Positions 43,941 to 53,491 of a stretch of DNA of 64,000 bases are shown piece by piece; position 1 is the stretch's first letter; each line of letters starts with the position of its first letter. Below the pieces are notes generated by a model, which ran no database searches, was not told the DNA's origin, and saw nothing but the letters and a program-made list of their open reading frames with translations. The position numbers were made by a program, and so were the translations under genes. This DNA is from an uncultured Desulfovibrio sp. (GTDB lineage: Bacteria; Desulfobacterota; Desulfovibrionia; Desulfovibrionales; Desulfovibrionaceae), in contig NZ_CALUWS010000007.1 in assembly GCF_944324525.1 (NCBI RefSeq), positions 1 through 64,000 on the forward strand. Reading direction: 5' to 3'.

Positions 43941-43968
43941 AAAAAACGGGGAACTTGACGTTCCCCGT
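43940..43968 (-). terminator. terminator of TM2 paralogue 3
   Basis: On the minus strand ACGGGGAAC-GTCAA-GTTCCCCGT runs into seven T residues. Confidence 0.9.
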
Positions 43969-43981
43969 ATTCCGCTGGCGG

Positions 43982-44389
43982 TTACCAGTTCTTGATGGTT
44001 TTGCCGTTTCCGTCCTTGAAGCATCCAGCTACCACCATGATGAAATCGACGAACGCCCAGATGCTGACGGGGAGCAGGATTAAAACGCCTACGACGAAAA
44101 AGGAGCCGATGAAGCCCAGCAGGAAAAGCCCCAGCATGATGGCGCCGGAGAGCGTGCGCCCGACATAGAAGCGGTGGATGCCCATGCCGCCGAAAAAGAA
44201 GGACAGCAGCGTAACGGCAAGACGGCTTTTGGGGCTGAGCTCAGGCTGTTCGGCCTGTCCTGCGGCGGCGGGCTGAACACTGGGGGCGGCTTCAGGCTGG
44301 GCGGTCCGGACTGCGGCAAGCGGCTGCCCGCATTCCGGGCAGTTTTCGGCAGCATCGGGGACGGATTTTCCACAATGAGGGCAAAACAT
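43982..44389 (-). CDS. zinc-ribbon TM2-domain protein (paralogue 3)
   Basis: The 135-residue protein has zinc ribbon FCPHCGKSVPDAAENCPECG, a Pro/Ala/Gln-rich linker, TM2 core FFFGGMGIHRFYVGRTLSGA and a final FKDGNGKTIKNW. Start at MFC as in its paralogues, with CAGGAGAAAAC upstream. First in the head-to-tail array and closed by its own terminator. Confidence 0.85.
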   Translation of the reverse strand: MFCPHCGKSVPDAAENCPECGQPLAAVRTAQPEAAPSVQPAAAGQAEQPELSPKSRLAVTLLSFFFGGMGIHRFYVGRTLSGAIMLGLFLLGFIGSFFVVGVLILLPVSIWAFVDFIMVVAGCFKDGNGKTIKNW

Positions 44390-44418
44390 GTTTTCTCCTG
44401 GTGTTGATGGGAAAAAGG

Positions 44419-44789
44419 TCAGGGCAGGACTTCGAGATAGCGGACGCGCAGATGCGGGTCCTGTCGGTCGGCATGCCGTTTGCCGCCGATCTCGCCGGTA
44501 AGGCGGATGATCTGCTCCGGCCGGACATCGGTCTGGCCGAAAACATGGGGCGGGATGTCCACAATGATCCGGCCGTCCTCGGCTTCAAAAAGATAGCGGA
44601 TCCGGCGTTCGTGTCGGGTCAGGTGTCCGGTCAGGACGCAGGTGGTCATTTCCTCGGCGCGGGCGCACTCGGCAAGCGAGGTCGTGGGGCCGCGGCATTG
44701 CTGGGGCCGAGAAAGCCGGCCCGTGCCTCCTGCAGAGGAAGCAGCGCGCACGCCGAAAGCGCGGCAAGGCAAAGCAGGCGAAGCTTCAT
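44419..44789 (-). pseudogene. frameshifted YgiW-type periplasmic OB-fold (BOF) protein
   Basis: ATG 44789 follows AGGAGGATACCGC and encodes a signal peptide (MKLRLLCLAALSACALLPLQ, then ARAGFLGPSNAAA). That frame ends early. The rest of the protein, PTTSLAECARAEEMTTCVLT and LFEAEDGRIIVDIPPHVFGQ, is in another frame. Adding one C to the C4 run (44686-44689 on the plus strand reads GGGG) joins the two into a 123-residue protein like YgiW/YdeI stress-tolerance proteins. It is 17 bp after the NTF2-like gene, in the same operon. Confidence 0.8.
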
Positions 44790-44806
44790 GCGGTATCCTC
44801 CTGCGG

Positions 44807-45277
44807 CTAGCGGATGGCGCAGTTGCCGTCCTTGCAGTCGGTGGACGGCACGACGGGCGTGGCCTGGAACAGAACGACCTGCTCCGTATCGCCGTTCTTG
44901 GCGATGACGATGGAGTAGCGCATCAGCCCTTCCGGCAGGGCGGGGGTGGCCTTGCCGCGCAGGATGCCGTTGCCCGTCATGAGGGTGCAGCCGCCGATCA
45001 TGCTGCGGCGCAGGTTGGTCAGCGTGAGGTGATTGATGACGAGCTGCTTGTTCTTGATGCTTTCGATGAAATGCTCCTTGTCCTGGATATGGCCGTTGGC
45101 GGCGACATGCCAGTAATTGGGGGCAAGCACCTTTTCCAGCATGTCCGTATCCGCGCTGATGACGGCATTGGCATAGAGCTCGACCACATCGGCCTTGGCC
45201 GCGGCCGTCCGCAGGCCGAGGCTCAGGGCAAGGGCGCATACGGCAAGGGCCAGCAGGCTGGTACGAATGAACTTCAT
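44807..45277 (-). CDS. secreted NTF2-like (SnoaL/DUF4440-type) protein
   Basis: The 156-residue protein has a signal peptide (MKFIRTSLLALAVCALALSL) followed by an NTF2-like cone fold: VVELYANAVISADTDMLEKVLAPNYWHV, DKEHFIESIKNK, a beta-sheet MIGGCTLMTGNGILRGKATP and MRYSIVIAKNGD. Two C-terminal cysteines (CKDGNC) may form a disulfide. It likely binds a small molecule or another protein in the periplasm; substrate unknown. ATG 45277 has AAGGAG six bases upstream. Confidence 0.8.
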   Translation of the reverse strand: MKFIRTSLLALAVCALALSLGLRTAAAKADVVELYANAVISADTDMLEKVLAPNYWHVAANGHIQDKEHFIESIKNKQLVINHLTLTNLRRSMIGGCTLMTGNGILRGKATPALPEGLMRYSIVIAKNGDTEQVVLFQATPVVPSTDCKDGNCAIR

Positions 45278-45386
45278 GAGCAACTCCTTGTGGCAGACAG
45301 TGCTGATATATCAGGGCGGAAGGCTCCGCCTTTCCTCTTGCGGGAAGCTACGTTCTGAGCTGCGGATCTGTCAAGGAGGCCTGTCG

Positions 45387-45415
45387 TTGCCAACAGGGGA
45401 TGTTTGGCCTATCAT
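45387..45415 (+). promoter_or_regulatory. probable promoter of the cysteine synthase gene
   Basis: TTGCCA, 17-bp spacer, TATCAT, 28 bp before the ATG at 45444. Confidence 0.55.
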
Positions 45416-45443
45416 TGAAAAAATACACCGCAGAGAGGATTTC

Positions 45444-46358
45444 ATGCTGACCACGGTTTTGCAAAGCATCGGCAATACCCCCTTGTTACAACTTTCCCCC
45501 CTGTGCAGCGACCTGCCCGGCAGGGTCTGGCTCAAGCTCGAAAATTGCAATCCCGGCGGCTCCATCAAGGATCGTGTGGCCTTTCACATGGTGGATCGTG
45601 CCCTCGACAGAGGCGACGTGCTGCCCGGCGGCACGCTGGTGGAGGCCACCAGCGGCAACCTCGGCATCGGCCTTGCGCTGGTGGCGGCCGTTCGCGGGCT
45701 GAAATGCGTCCTGACCATGCCCGAGACCATGAGCATCGAGCGCCGGCGGCTGCTGGCGGCCCTCGGAGCCGAGGTGGTGCTGACGCCGGCCGGGGACGGC
45801 ATGGGAGGCGCCCTCAAGGCGGCGGAACGGCTTGCCGAAGAACGCGGCGGCATCATCCTTGGGCAGTTCACGAATCCCTGGGCCGTGGAGGCGCACTACA
45901 GCACCACCGGTCCGGAGATCTTCCATGACAGCGTGGGCACCATGCAGGTGCTGGTGGCGGGGGTGGGGTCCGGTTCGTCCATCACGGGCATCGGGCGCTA
46001 CCTCAAGGAAAACGGTACGGACGTCAGCGTGTTCGCGGTGGAGCCGGCCGAGTCGCCGTTGCTTTCGGGCGGCAAGGCCGGGCCGCACGGCATCCAGGGC
46101 ATCGGCGCGAACTTCGTGCCGTCCATCCTGGATCGCGAGCTGCTGGACGGCGTGCTGACCGTCACGACGGAGGAGGCCCTGCGCACCGCCCGCCTGCTCA
46201 TGCGCACCTGCGGCGTCTGCGCCGGCATCTCCACGGGGGCCAATGTGGCCGCCGCCCTGCGGGTGGCCGCCCGTCCGGCCATGCGCGGCAGAAATATCGT
46301 CACGCTGGCCTGTGACACGGGCGAACGCTACATGTCCACGGAACTCTTTGTAAAATAA
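45444..46358 (+). CDS. cysK: cysteine synthase (CysK/CysM family)
   Basis: PLP enzyme that joins sulfide to O-acetylserine to make cysteine. The 304-residue protein begins SIGNTPLLQL; the PLP lysine is in NPGGSIKDR (Lys 42), the phosphate-binding ATSGNLGIGLALVAA loop follows, and GVGSGSSITGIGRYLKENG holds the second loop. ATG 45444 is preferred over upstream in-frame starts because AGAGAGGATTTC precedes it. CysK versus CysM cannot be separated with confidence. Confidence 0.92.
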   Translation: MLTTVLQSIGNTPLLQLSPLCSDLPGRVWLKLENCNPGGSIKDRVAFHMVDRALDRGDVLPGGTLVEATSGNLGIGLALVAAVRGLKCVLTMPETMSIERRRLLAALGAEVVLTPAGDGMGGALKAAERLAEERGGIILGQFTNPWAVEAHYSTTGPEIFHDSVGTMQVLVAGVGSGSSITGIGRYLKENGTDVSVFAVEPAESPLLSGGKAGPHGIQGIGANFVPSILDRELLDGVLTVTTEEALRTARLLMRTCGVCAGISTGANVAAALRVAARPAMRGRNIVTLACDTGERYMSTELFVK

Positions 46359-46382
46359 GCTTCTCCAGTACAGTTGCGGCAT

Positions 46383-46420
46383 GCGCCCCGGTCGAAAAGA
46401 CGGCAGGGGCGCTAATCTTT
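46383..46420 (+). terminator. terminator of the cysteine synthase gene
   Basis: GCGCCCC paired with GGGGCGC, followed by TAATCTTT. The T-rich tail overlaps the -35 box of the cheV promoter. Confidence 0.6.
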
Positions 46421-46439
46421 TTTCAAGGCCTGCCGTAAA
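46413..46439 (+). promoter_or_regulatory. sigma-28-type promoter of cheV
   Basis: TAATCTTT, 11-bp spacer, GCCGTAAA, 52 bp before the cheV start. Confidence 0.65.
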
Positions 46440-46490
46440 GGTTTGGTGACAACTTTATATGAAGTTTGTATTGCCCCATCCGGAGTACCT

Positions 46491-47447
46491 ATGTCGCAGA
46501 CCAACATTCTTCTTGAAACCGGCACCAATGAACTGGAAATCGTGGAGTTTTATGTCAATCAGGACGGGTACGAGGGACATTATGGACTGAACGTGGCCAA
46601 GGTGGTGGAGATCATTCGCCGCCAGAACGTCACGGCCATGCCGGAAATGCGCCATCCGGCCGTACTGGGGGCCTTTTCCCACCGCAACGGACGCATCGTT
46701 CCGCTCATCGACATGGCGAAATATCTGGGCAGCACGCCCATCGCCAATGATGACGCCAAGATCATCGTCACGGAATTCAATACGGTCTGCACGGGGTTCC
46801 TGGTCTCCGGGGTCAATCGCATCTACCGCCTGAGCTGGACGGATGTGGAAGCGCCCGGCAAATTCCTGCAGAACATCAGCCAGAGTTCGGTCATCGGCGT
46901 GGTGCGTCTGGAGGAGCGCGTCATCTTCCTGCTCGACCTTGAGGCCATCGTGGCCGAGCTCCACCCGGCCATGGCCATCCGCTTCGATCTGGAAACGGCC
47001 AAGCGGCCCGTGGACGGTCGCGTCTACAAGATCCTGCATGTGGACGATTCCTCGTCCATCAGGGCGCTGGTGCTCGACCTGCTGACCAAGGAAGGCCGCT
47101 TTGAAGTACAGCAGTGCGTCAATGGTCAGGAGGCCTGGAGCGAGCTCTGCCGCCTGCGCCGCCTGTGCGAAGAGAACAACGTCTCCATTTCCCATTATCT
47201 GCAGGGGATCATCACGGATATCGAGATGCCGACCATGGACGGCCTGGCCCTTTGCAAGCGCATCAAGGAGGATTCCATCCTCAAGTCGCTGCCGGTGGCC
47301 ATCTTCTCGTCCATGATCAACGAAAGCCTGGCCCGCAAGTGCGGCGTGGTGGGCGCCAATGCCCAGTATACCAAGCCTGACCTCAAGGCCCTTTCGGAGA
47401 AGCTCTACGATCTGGTGGTGGCGACCTGGGGAACTGGCGAGCTGTAG
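46491..47447 (+). CDS. cheV: CheV chemotaxis coupling protein
   Basis: The 318-residue cytoplasmic protein has an N-terminal CheW-like domain (about 20-175; GHYGLNVAKVVEIIRRQNVT, HPAVLGAFSHRNGRIVPLID) and a C-terminal response-regulator receiver (about 190-310). In the receiver, Asp pair HVDDSS, phosphoacceptor ITDIEMPTMDGL, and conserved Lys in YTKPDLKAL are all present. It couples receptors to CheA and adapts by phosphorylation. ATG 46491 has CGGAG five bases upstream. An MCP gene follows. Confidence 0.95.
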   Translation: MSQTNILLETGTNELEIVEFYVNQDGYEGHYGLNVAKVVEIIRRQNVTAMPEMRHPAVLGAFSHRNGRIVPLIDMAKYLGSTPIANDDAKIIVTEFNTVCTGFLVSGVNRIYRLSWTDVEAPGKFLQNISQSSVIGVVRLEERVIFLLDLEAIVAELHPAMAIRFDLETAKRPVDGRVYKILHVDDSSSIRALVLDLLTKEGRFEVQQCVNGQEAWSELCRLRRLCEENNVSISHYLQGIITDIEMPTMDGLALCKRIKEDSILKSLPVAIFSSMINESLARKCGVVGANAQYTKPDLKALSEKLYDLVVATWGTGEL

Positions 47448-47594
47448 CAAAGCGCCCCTTTCCTGTCATGTGCGCGGGAAATGCGGCGGCAGTGTTTGCC
47501 CCTGCCTTCCCGCAGGAGAACGATTTCCCTTGTAACGGAGTGGCCGCGGCGGAAGCCTGTGGCATGTGGCTGCTCCCCAGCCCCTGAGAATGCC

Positions 47595-49669
47595 ATGAAA
47601 ATGCGTCTGCTGACAAAAATGCTGCTGTTCGTTCCCGGCCCTTATCGGGCTGGTGGTGGTGGCTGCCGTCAATTATGGAGCGTCACGCAATACGCTGCGT
47701 GCGCAGCTCATGGAAGATCTGGACACTATGGCGAATTTGCAGCTGAGCGAGCTGCGGACAGCTTCCACCTTGTTGCGTGGCGTCCTGCGCTCCACCACGG
47801 ACGTGCCGCAGATCGTCGCCTACCTTGAGGCGCTGGCCGGCGGCGCGCCGGCCGATACCCTGAAGGAACTGGAGCAGCGCGCCACCTCTTACCTGCGGGA
47901 CATGAACGACAATTACAGCCTTCTTGACGGCATCGGGGTTACGGATCCCGCGGGCAAGATCGTGCTGCATTCAGATGCGCCTTCCGTCGGCCTGGATATC
48001 GGCGGCCGGCAATATTTCCAGGAGTCCATGCGTTCCGGCGACTACGGGGTGGAAGATGTGCAGAACAAGACCAACAAGCGCACGGCCAGCATCATTTCCC
48101 TGCCAGTGAAAGCGTGAGGGGAAGACGCTGGGGCTGGTCTTCGTCAAGCTGGACTGCGAATCCTTTGCCAAGCTGACGACCAACCGCGTGTCGCTGGGCG
48201 AAGAAGGGCAGGCCTACGTCTACAACGCCGCCGGTATGCTCGTCCTCTACAAGGACGGCAAGCAGATCGGGCGCGTGGATGCCGAAGTGCCCCATGTGAA
48301 GGAGATGCTTGGGCAGAGCGAGGGCAATCTTTACTATACCAAGGAAGACGGCGATATCCATGCCGTGCATTTCAAGCAGCTGCCCGACATGAAGTGGTGG
48401 GTCTGCCTGGAGGTCAGCACGACGGAGATCTATGCCCCCGTCAACAGGCTGTTCATGATCAGCGCTGTCCTTGTGCTGCTGTGCGGACTCGTGGTCGGCC
48501 TCATCATCTTTTTCAATATGCGGGGCGTGGCCAGGGGGCTGTCCGGCGCATCCGGCGTGGTCAGCCATGTGGCGGACGGGGATCTGCAGCTCTCGCCCGC
48601 TGAAGATGTCCAACTTGCGCGCAACGAGCGCCGTGGCGACGAGCTGAGTACGCTCTCGCAGGGCATCCGGCGGATGATCGACGGTCTGCGCCGTCTGCTC
48701 AAGGAAAGCGAAGACAAGGCGCTGGCGGCGCAGCGGGCGACGGAAGAGGCCCATGCCGCCAAGGCCGCTGCGGAAGAGGCCGCGCGCCGCGCGGAAAGAG
48801 CCAAGCGCGAAGGCATGTTCGCCGCGGCGGGCCAGCTGGAAAGCATCGTCAACGTCATTTCCTCCGCGGCAACGCAGCTCTCTTCCCAGATCGAGCAGTC
48901 CAACCATTCGGCCACCGAATCGGCCACGCGCCTTTCCGAGGCGGCGGCGGCCATGAATGAAATGAACTCCACCGTGCAGGATGTGGCCAGGAATGCCGGC
49001 AGCGCCTCGCAGATGTCCGGCGAGACGCGCAACAAGGCCAGCGAAGGGGCGGAGATCGTGCGCAAGGCGCTGAAGAGCATCCAGCGCGTGCATGACGTTT
49101 CTCTGGCGCTCAAGACGGACATGGCCCAGCTCAACACGCATGCTCAGGCCATCGACCAGATCATGGGCGTCATTTCCGACATCGCGGATCAGACCAACCT
49201 GCTGGCGCTCAATGCGGCCATCGAGGCGGCCCGCGCCGGCGAGGCCGGACGCGGTTTTGCCGTGGTGGCCGACGAAGTGCGCAAGCTGGCCGAAAAGACC
49301 ATGTCGTCCACCGCGGATGTGGGCAATGCCATCCGCGCCATCCAGGAGAGCACCACCAAGAGTTCCGATGCCGTGGAGCGGGCCGTGAAGGAAGTGGAGC
49401 AGGCCACGGAATTCGCCAATGAGTCGGGCAGCGCCCTGGAAGGCATCGTGCAGGATGCGGACAAGACGGCGGATCAGGTCAGCGCCATCGCCGCGGCCAG
49501 CGAACAGCAGTCCGCGGCCAGCGAGCAGATCAACCGTTCCATCCTTGAAGTCAACGACATGTCCTCCCAGTCCGCCCAGGCCATGAACGAGGCGGCGCAA
49601 GCCGTTTCCGATCTGGCTCATCAGACGCAGGAGCTCACGCAACTCATCGAAGACATGAAGCGTAGCTAG
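47595..49669 (+). pseudogene. methyl-accepting chemotaxis protein with two +1 frameshifts
   Basis: The gene is readable only with two shifts. First, an extra G at 47637-47638 separates MKMRLLTKMLLFVP from ALIGLVVVAAVNYG. Second, an extra G at about 48112 gives PVK-A-stop; removing it gives [17 protein letters not shown]. Corrected, the product is 690 residues: N-terminal membrane helix, Cache sensor domain (about 30-290), second membrane helix [17 protein letters not shown], and a complete signalling domain with the hairpin tip [20 protein letters not shown]. Its paralogues at 53492 and 56514 are intact. The C-terminal 490 residues could be translated from an internal start. Confidence 0.85.
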
Positions 49670-49698
49670 CCGCTGCGGCACACTAGCGCAGAGGAAAA

Positions 49699-49724
49699 GG
49701 GCGGGGAAATCCCCGCCCTTTTTG
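49699..49724 (+). terminator. rho-independent terminator after the MCP gene
   Basis: GGGCGGGG-AAAT-CCCCGCCC followed by TTTTTG. Confidence 0.9.
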
Positions 49725-49799
49725 TTGTCTGTCGTCGCGGCCCGGGTCTCTGCGGAAGACTGGCGTGCGTACCGGCCGTATCCTTTTGCCGTTTGCGCA

Positions 49800-51350
49800 T
49801 CAGCCCCGACGCCGCAGGAAACGTCCGGCAAAGGCCGTCAGTTCGGCGCGTTGCAGGCCGGCCAGCGCGGGCAGCAGCAAGAGAGTCAGGCCGACAGCCA
49901 GCGTATAGAGCAGGCCGGAGCAGAAAAAGCGCGGTAGGGAGGTGCTGCCCCCCAGCCCGAGCAGCAACGTCAGCTCGTGGCAGCCCCAGGCAAGCCCGAG
50001 CAGGACGGCGAGACACCAGAACTGATGGGCAAGGTTGCGCAGCCAGGAAAAGGGGATGAGGCGCGAGGCCATGTAGAGCTGGATATTGACCGTGACGAAC
50101 TGCACGCCCACGGTCTTGCAGGCCAGCCCCACGGCGCCCAGATGCAGGCCGAAGTATTCTTCCGGCGCGAGCAGCAGCCAGACGGCGGCAAAGCCGTACA
50201 CGGCGTCCAGCATGGTGATGTTGCGGGTGGTCCGGGTGCGGCCCGCCGCGTGGAAGACCGAACTGGCCAGTTGCATGTAGGCCTGATGCAGCGGGTAGAG
50301 GGCCATGATCTGCACCGGCAGCACGGCGGGAGCGAATTCCTCCCCGCCGAACAGGCTGACCAGCGCGCCGGCCTCCACGGCGCTGAAGCAGGAAAAATAG
50401 GCGGCAACGGCATAGAGCAGCGGGGCGAAGCGCCGCATGAGGCGGCCCATGGCCGCCATGTCCTTGTTGCCCCAGGCAATGGAGAATTCGCGCATGATGA
50501 GGGGCGTCATGGCGGAAACGAAGAGGAAGCAGGCGATGCAGACCTTCTGGGCCAGGGCGTAATAGGCCTGCTGGGTGCTGCCGTCGAACCACTGGAGCAG
50601 CCAGCGCTCCACGCTCAGCATGGCGAAGGTCAGCAGGGCCTGTACGAACAGCGGATGGCTGTAGTCGAAAAACTCCCGGGAATAGGCGCGCACCTCGCCG
50701 CCGTGCAGCCGCAGGCTGAAGCGTCCCTCCCGGCCGAAACGCTCTTCCCAGGCTTTTTTGCTTACTATCCAGTAGCCCAGCGCCGTCGCCGCCAGCATGG
50801 CGTACTGCTGGCCGAACAGGCTGTAGACGTTGAGGACATCCAGCCAGTAGAGGCCGGCCAGCGCAAAGACCGCGAGCAGGGCGATGACCGTGCGGGACAT
50901 CTCCGAGGGGACGGTGGCGCCAATGGCGTCGTTCATGGAGCGCAGCACCCGTCCCCACCAGGTCAGGAAAGCCCAGACGGCCGCCAGCGGCGCGAGCCAG
51001 CCGGGCACATCGGGCATGAGCAGGCCGCCTACCGGCGGGATCTGCATGAGCCAGGCCACGCCAAGGCTGATGCAGGCCACGAGCAGGCTGACCCGCAGGT
51101 AAAAGGCGATGAGGCCCGTCTCGTGCTGGCGGCGGGACAGGGCATTGTAAAAGCAGGTGGACGTGCCCATGTCCAGAAAGCCGGAAAGCTGCTGGAAGAG
51201 ATTGGTGGCAAAGCTGTAGTTGCCATACATCTGCGGCCCCAGCGCGCGCGGCAGGATGGCCTCCATGACCAGATAGACCGGCACGGACGCCACGTTGGCC
51301 AGAAGTTTGCACAGATAGCGGCGGGCCAGGGTGGGGGTGGAGCTTTGCAT
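49800..51350 (-). CDS. polysaccharide/oligosaccharide flippase (Wzx-like, MOP superfamily)
   Basis: The 516-residue inner-membrane protein has 12-14 hydrophobic segments. The start ARRYLCKLLANVASVPVYLV and ALGPQMYGNYSFATNLFQQL is typical of Wzx-type flippases that move lipid-linked glycans to the periplasm. No glycan-synthesis cluster is adjacent; the nearest are the DegT and GtrA-GT2 genes 7 kb away. The ATG follows a weak ribosome-binding site. Substrate unknown. Confidence 0.85.
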   Translation of the reverse strand: MQSSTPTLARRYLCKLLANVASVPVYLVMEAILPRALGPQMYGNYSFATNLFQQLSGFLDMGTSTCFYNALSRRQHETGLIAFYLRVSLLVACISLGVAWLMQIPPVGGLLMPDVPGWLAPLAAVWAFLTWWGRVLRSMNDAIGATVPSEMSRTVIALLAVFALAGLYWLDVLNVYSLFGQQYAMLAATALGYWIVSKKAWEERFGREGRFSLRLHGGEVRAYSREFFDYSHPLFVQALLTFAMLSVERWLLQWFDGSTQQAYYALAQKVCIACFLFVSAMTPLIMREFSIAWGNKDMAAMGRLMRRFAPLLYAVAAYFSCFSAVEAGALVSLFGGEEFAPAVLPVQIMALYPLHQAYMQLASSVFHAAGRTRTTRNITMLDAVYGFAAVWLLLAPEEYFGLHLGAVGLACKTVGVQFVTVNIQLYMASRLIPFSWLRNLAHQFWCLAVLLGLAWGCHELTLLLGLGGSTSLPRFFCSGLLYTLAVGLTLLLLPALAGLQRAELTAFAGRFLRRRG

Positions 51351-51520
51351 GGCCGCCAGACTAGCCGACTTCCGCCGGGCATTTCAAGGGATTTCGACAC
51401 TGGCCGGCGGCAGGCGGCGGGCTGGGACGGCCCTTCCCAAGGCCGGGCTTTTGCCGTACAAAAAGGCCTGTCCGGCCCGGGGGCCGGACGAATACGTCTT
51501 TTCAGCACAAGGATGGCATC

Positions 51521-53203
51521 ATGGACGAAAGCCGCAGCAAAAAAATGAAGGCCGGGCTGGAAAAGGCCCCGCATCGTTCCCTCTTGTACGCACTGGGGCT
51601 GACCCGCGAGGAAATGGAACGCCCGCTGGTGGGCGTGGTCAACGCGGCCAGCGAGGTCGTGCCCGGGCATCTCCACCTCGGCAAGCTGGCCGAGGCGGTC
51701 AAGGCGGGCGTCCGCATGGCGGGCGGCACCCCGGTGGAGTTCCCCGCCATTGCCGTGTGCGACGGTATCGCCATGAACCATGAAGGCATGCGTTTTTCCC
51801 TGCCGTCGCGGGAATTCATTGCCGATTCCATCGAGATCATGGCCCGCGCGCATGCCTTTGATGCGCTGGTCTTCATTCCCAATTGCGACAAGTGCGTGCC
51901 CGGCATGCTCATGGCCATGATGCGCCTGAATATCCCGTCCGTGCTCGTGTCCGGGGGGCCTATGCTGCCCGGCAGTCTGGACACGGACCGCAAGGGCGAC
52001 CTCATCACCGTGTTCGAAGGCGTGGGCCGCGTGCGCAACGGACAGATGACGGAAGAGGAACTTGCCCGCTGGGAGGAACGCGCCTGCCCCGGCTGCGGTT
52101 CCTGCGCGGGCATGTTCACGGCCAACTCCATGAACTGTCTGGCCGAGACCATCGGCGTGGCCCTGCCCGGCAACGGCACCATCCCGGCCGTGCATGCCGC
52201 CCGTATCCGGCTGGCCAAGCAGGCGGGGATGCGCGTCATGGAGCTTCTGGAGCGGCACATCCTGCCCCGCGACATCGTGACGCGCGGCGCGGTGGAAAAC
52301 GCCATCGCCGTGGACATGGCCCTGGGCTGTTCCACCAATACGACCCTGCATCTGCCCGCCGTCTTCCATGAGGCCGGGCTCGACATCGACCTGTCCGTCT
52401 TTGACGAGGTGAGCCGCAAGTCCCCCAACCTTTGCAAGCTTTCGCCCGCGGGCCGGCACTACATGGTGGATCTGGACAATGCCGGCGGCATCCCGGCGGT
52501 CATGAGCGAGCTGGACAAGCTGGGGCTCATCCACAAGGATTGCCTGACCGTGACGGGGAAAACCGTGGGCGAGAACCTTGCCGAACGTCATGCCCGCATT
52601 CTCGACCCCGAGGTCATCCGTCCGCTGGAGAATGCCTACTCGAAGGAAGGCGGCATCGCCATCCTGCGGGGTTCGCTGGCCCCTGACGGCGCGGTGGTCA
52701 AACAGTCCGCCGTGGCGCCGGAGATGATGTGCCGCGAAGTGACGGCCCGCGTCTTCGACAGTGAGGAAGACGCCATGCGCGCCATTCTCGACGGCAAGAT
52801 CAAGCCCGGCGACGGCGTGGTGGTGCGCTATGAGGGGCCGCGCGGCGGGCCGGGCATGCGCGAGATGCTGTCGCCCACGGCGGCCATCACCGGCATGGGC
52901 CTCGGCAAGGATGTCGCCCTGTTCACCGACGGGCGCTTCTCCGGCGGCACCAATGGCGCGGCCATCGGCCATATCTCGCCGGAAGCGGCCAACGGCGGCC
53001 CCATCGCGCTGGTGCGCGACGGCGACCGCATCCTTGTGGACATCCCCAACCGCCGTCTGGAGCTGCTGGTGGACGAGGCCGAACTGGCGCGCCGGCGCGG
53101 CGAGCTGACGCCGCCGCGCAAGGAGTGCCCGTACCCCGTGCTGCGGCGCTATGCCAACATGGTCAGTTCCGCCGACAGCGGCGCCATGTACAAGCCGGTG
53201 TAA
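51521..53203 (+). CDS. ilvD: dihydroxy-acid dehydratase
   Basis: Fe-S dehydratase in valine/isoleucine synthesis. The 560-residue protein has the cluster ligands in [11 protein letters not shown] and [18 protein letters not shown] (about residues 120-205), and a C-terminal [20 protein letters not shown] with the substrate-binding region. The ATG has AAGGATGGCATC upstream. A leader palindrome GTCCGGCC-CGGG-GGCCGGAC (51470-51489) precedes it. Terminator after the gene at 53247-53267. Confidence 0.97.
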   Translation: MDESRSKKMKAGLEKAPHRSLLYALGLTREEMERPLVGVVNAASEVVPGHLHLGKLAEAVKAGVRMAGGTPVEFPAIAVCDGIAMNHEGMRFSLPSREFIADSIEIMARAHAFDALVFIPNCDKCVPGMLMAMMRLNIPSVLVSGGPMLPGSLDTDRKGDLITVFEGVGRVRNGQMTEEELARWEERACPGCGSCAGMFTANSMNCLAETIGVALPGNGTIPAVHAARIRLAKQAGMRVMELLERHILPRDIVTRGAVENAIAVDMALGCSTNTTLHLPAVFHEAGLDIDLSVFDEVSRKSPNLCKLSPAGRHYMVDLDNAGGIPAVMSELDKLGLIHKDCLTVTGKTVGENLAERHARILDPEVIRPLENAYSKEGGIAILRGSLAPDGAVVKQSAVAPEMMCREVTARVFDSEEDAMRAILDGKIKPGDGVVVRYEGPRGGPGMREMLSPTAAITGMGLGKDVALFTDGRFSGGTNGAAIGHISPEAANGGPIALVRDGDRILVDIPNRRLELLVDEAELARRRGELTPPRKECPYPVLRRYANMVSSADSGAMYKPV

Positions 53204-53246
53204 AAAAGACGGATTTTCCGATCCAGCAGGCTGTTCAATGAAAGGG

Positions 53247-53267
53247 AAGGGGAGCCTGGCTCCCCTT
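53247..53267 (+). terminator. terminator after ilvD
   Basis: AAGGGGAGC-CTG-GCTCCCCTT with a T-containing tail (TCCGCTTTTCC). Confidence 0.75.
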
Positions 53268-53336
53268 TCCGCTTTTCCGCCGCCGGACATTGCGCCCGGC
53301 GGACAGAGGCGACAGGCAAAATATTGCCTGCGGGAC

Positions 53337-53363
53337 TCAACTTTACAGGCTTTTTGCCGATAG
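53337..53363 (+). promoter_or_regulatory. sigma-28-type promoter of the 53492 MCP
   Basis: TCAACTTT, 11-bp spacer, GCCGATAG (seven of eight match GCCGATAA), 128 bp before the start codon. Confidence 0.75.
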
Positions 53364-53491
53364 AAAAGAATGAGTCCATGTCCTTTTCTTCCGTGCGTCT
53401 GAGGTTGGCCCCCCTGCCCCTCGGCAGCTTTCTCGTGCGTTACGGAAAACTGGTTCGCTTGATGTTTTAACGATCCCCTGAGAGGCTGTCC

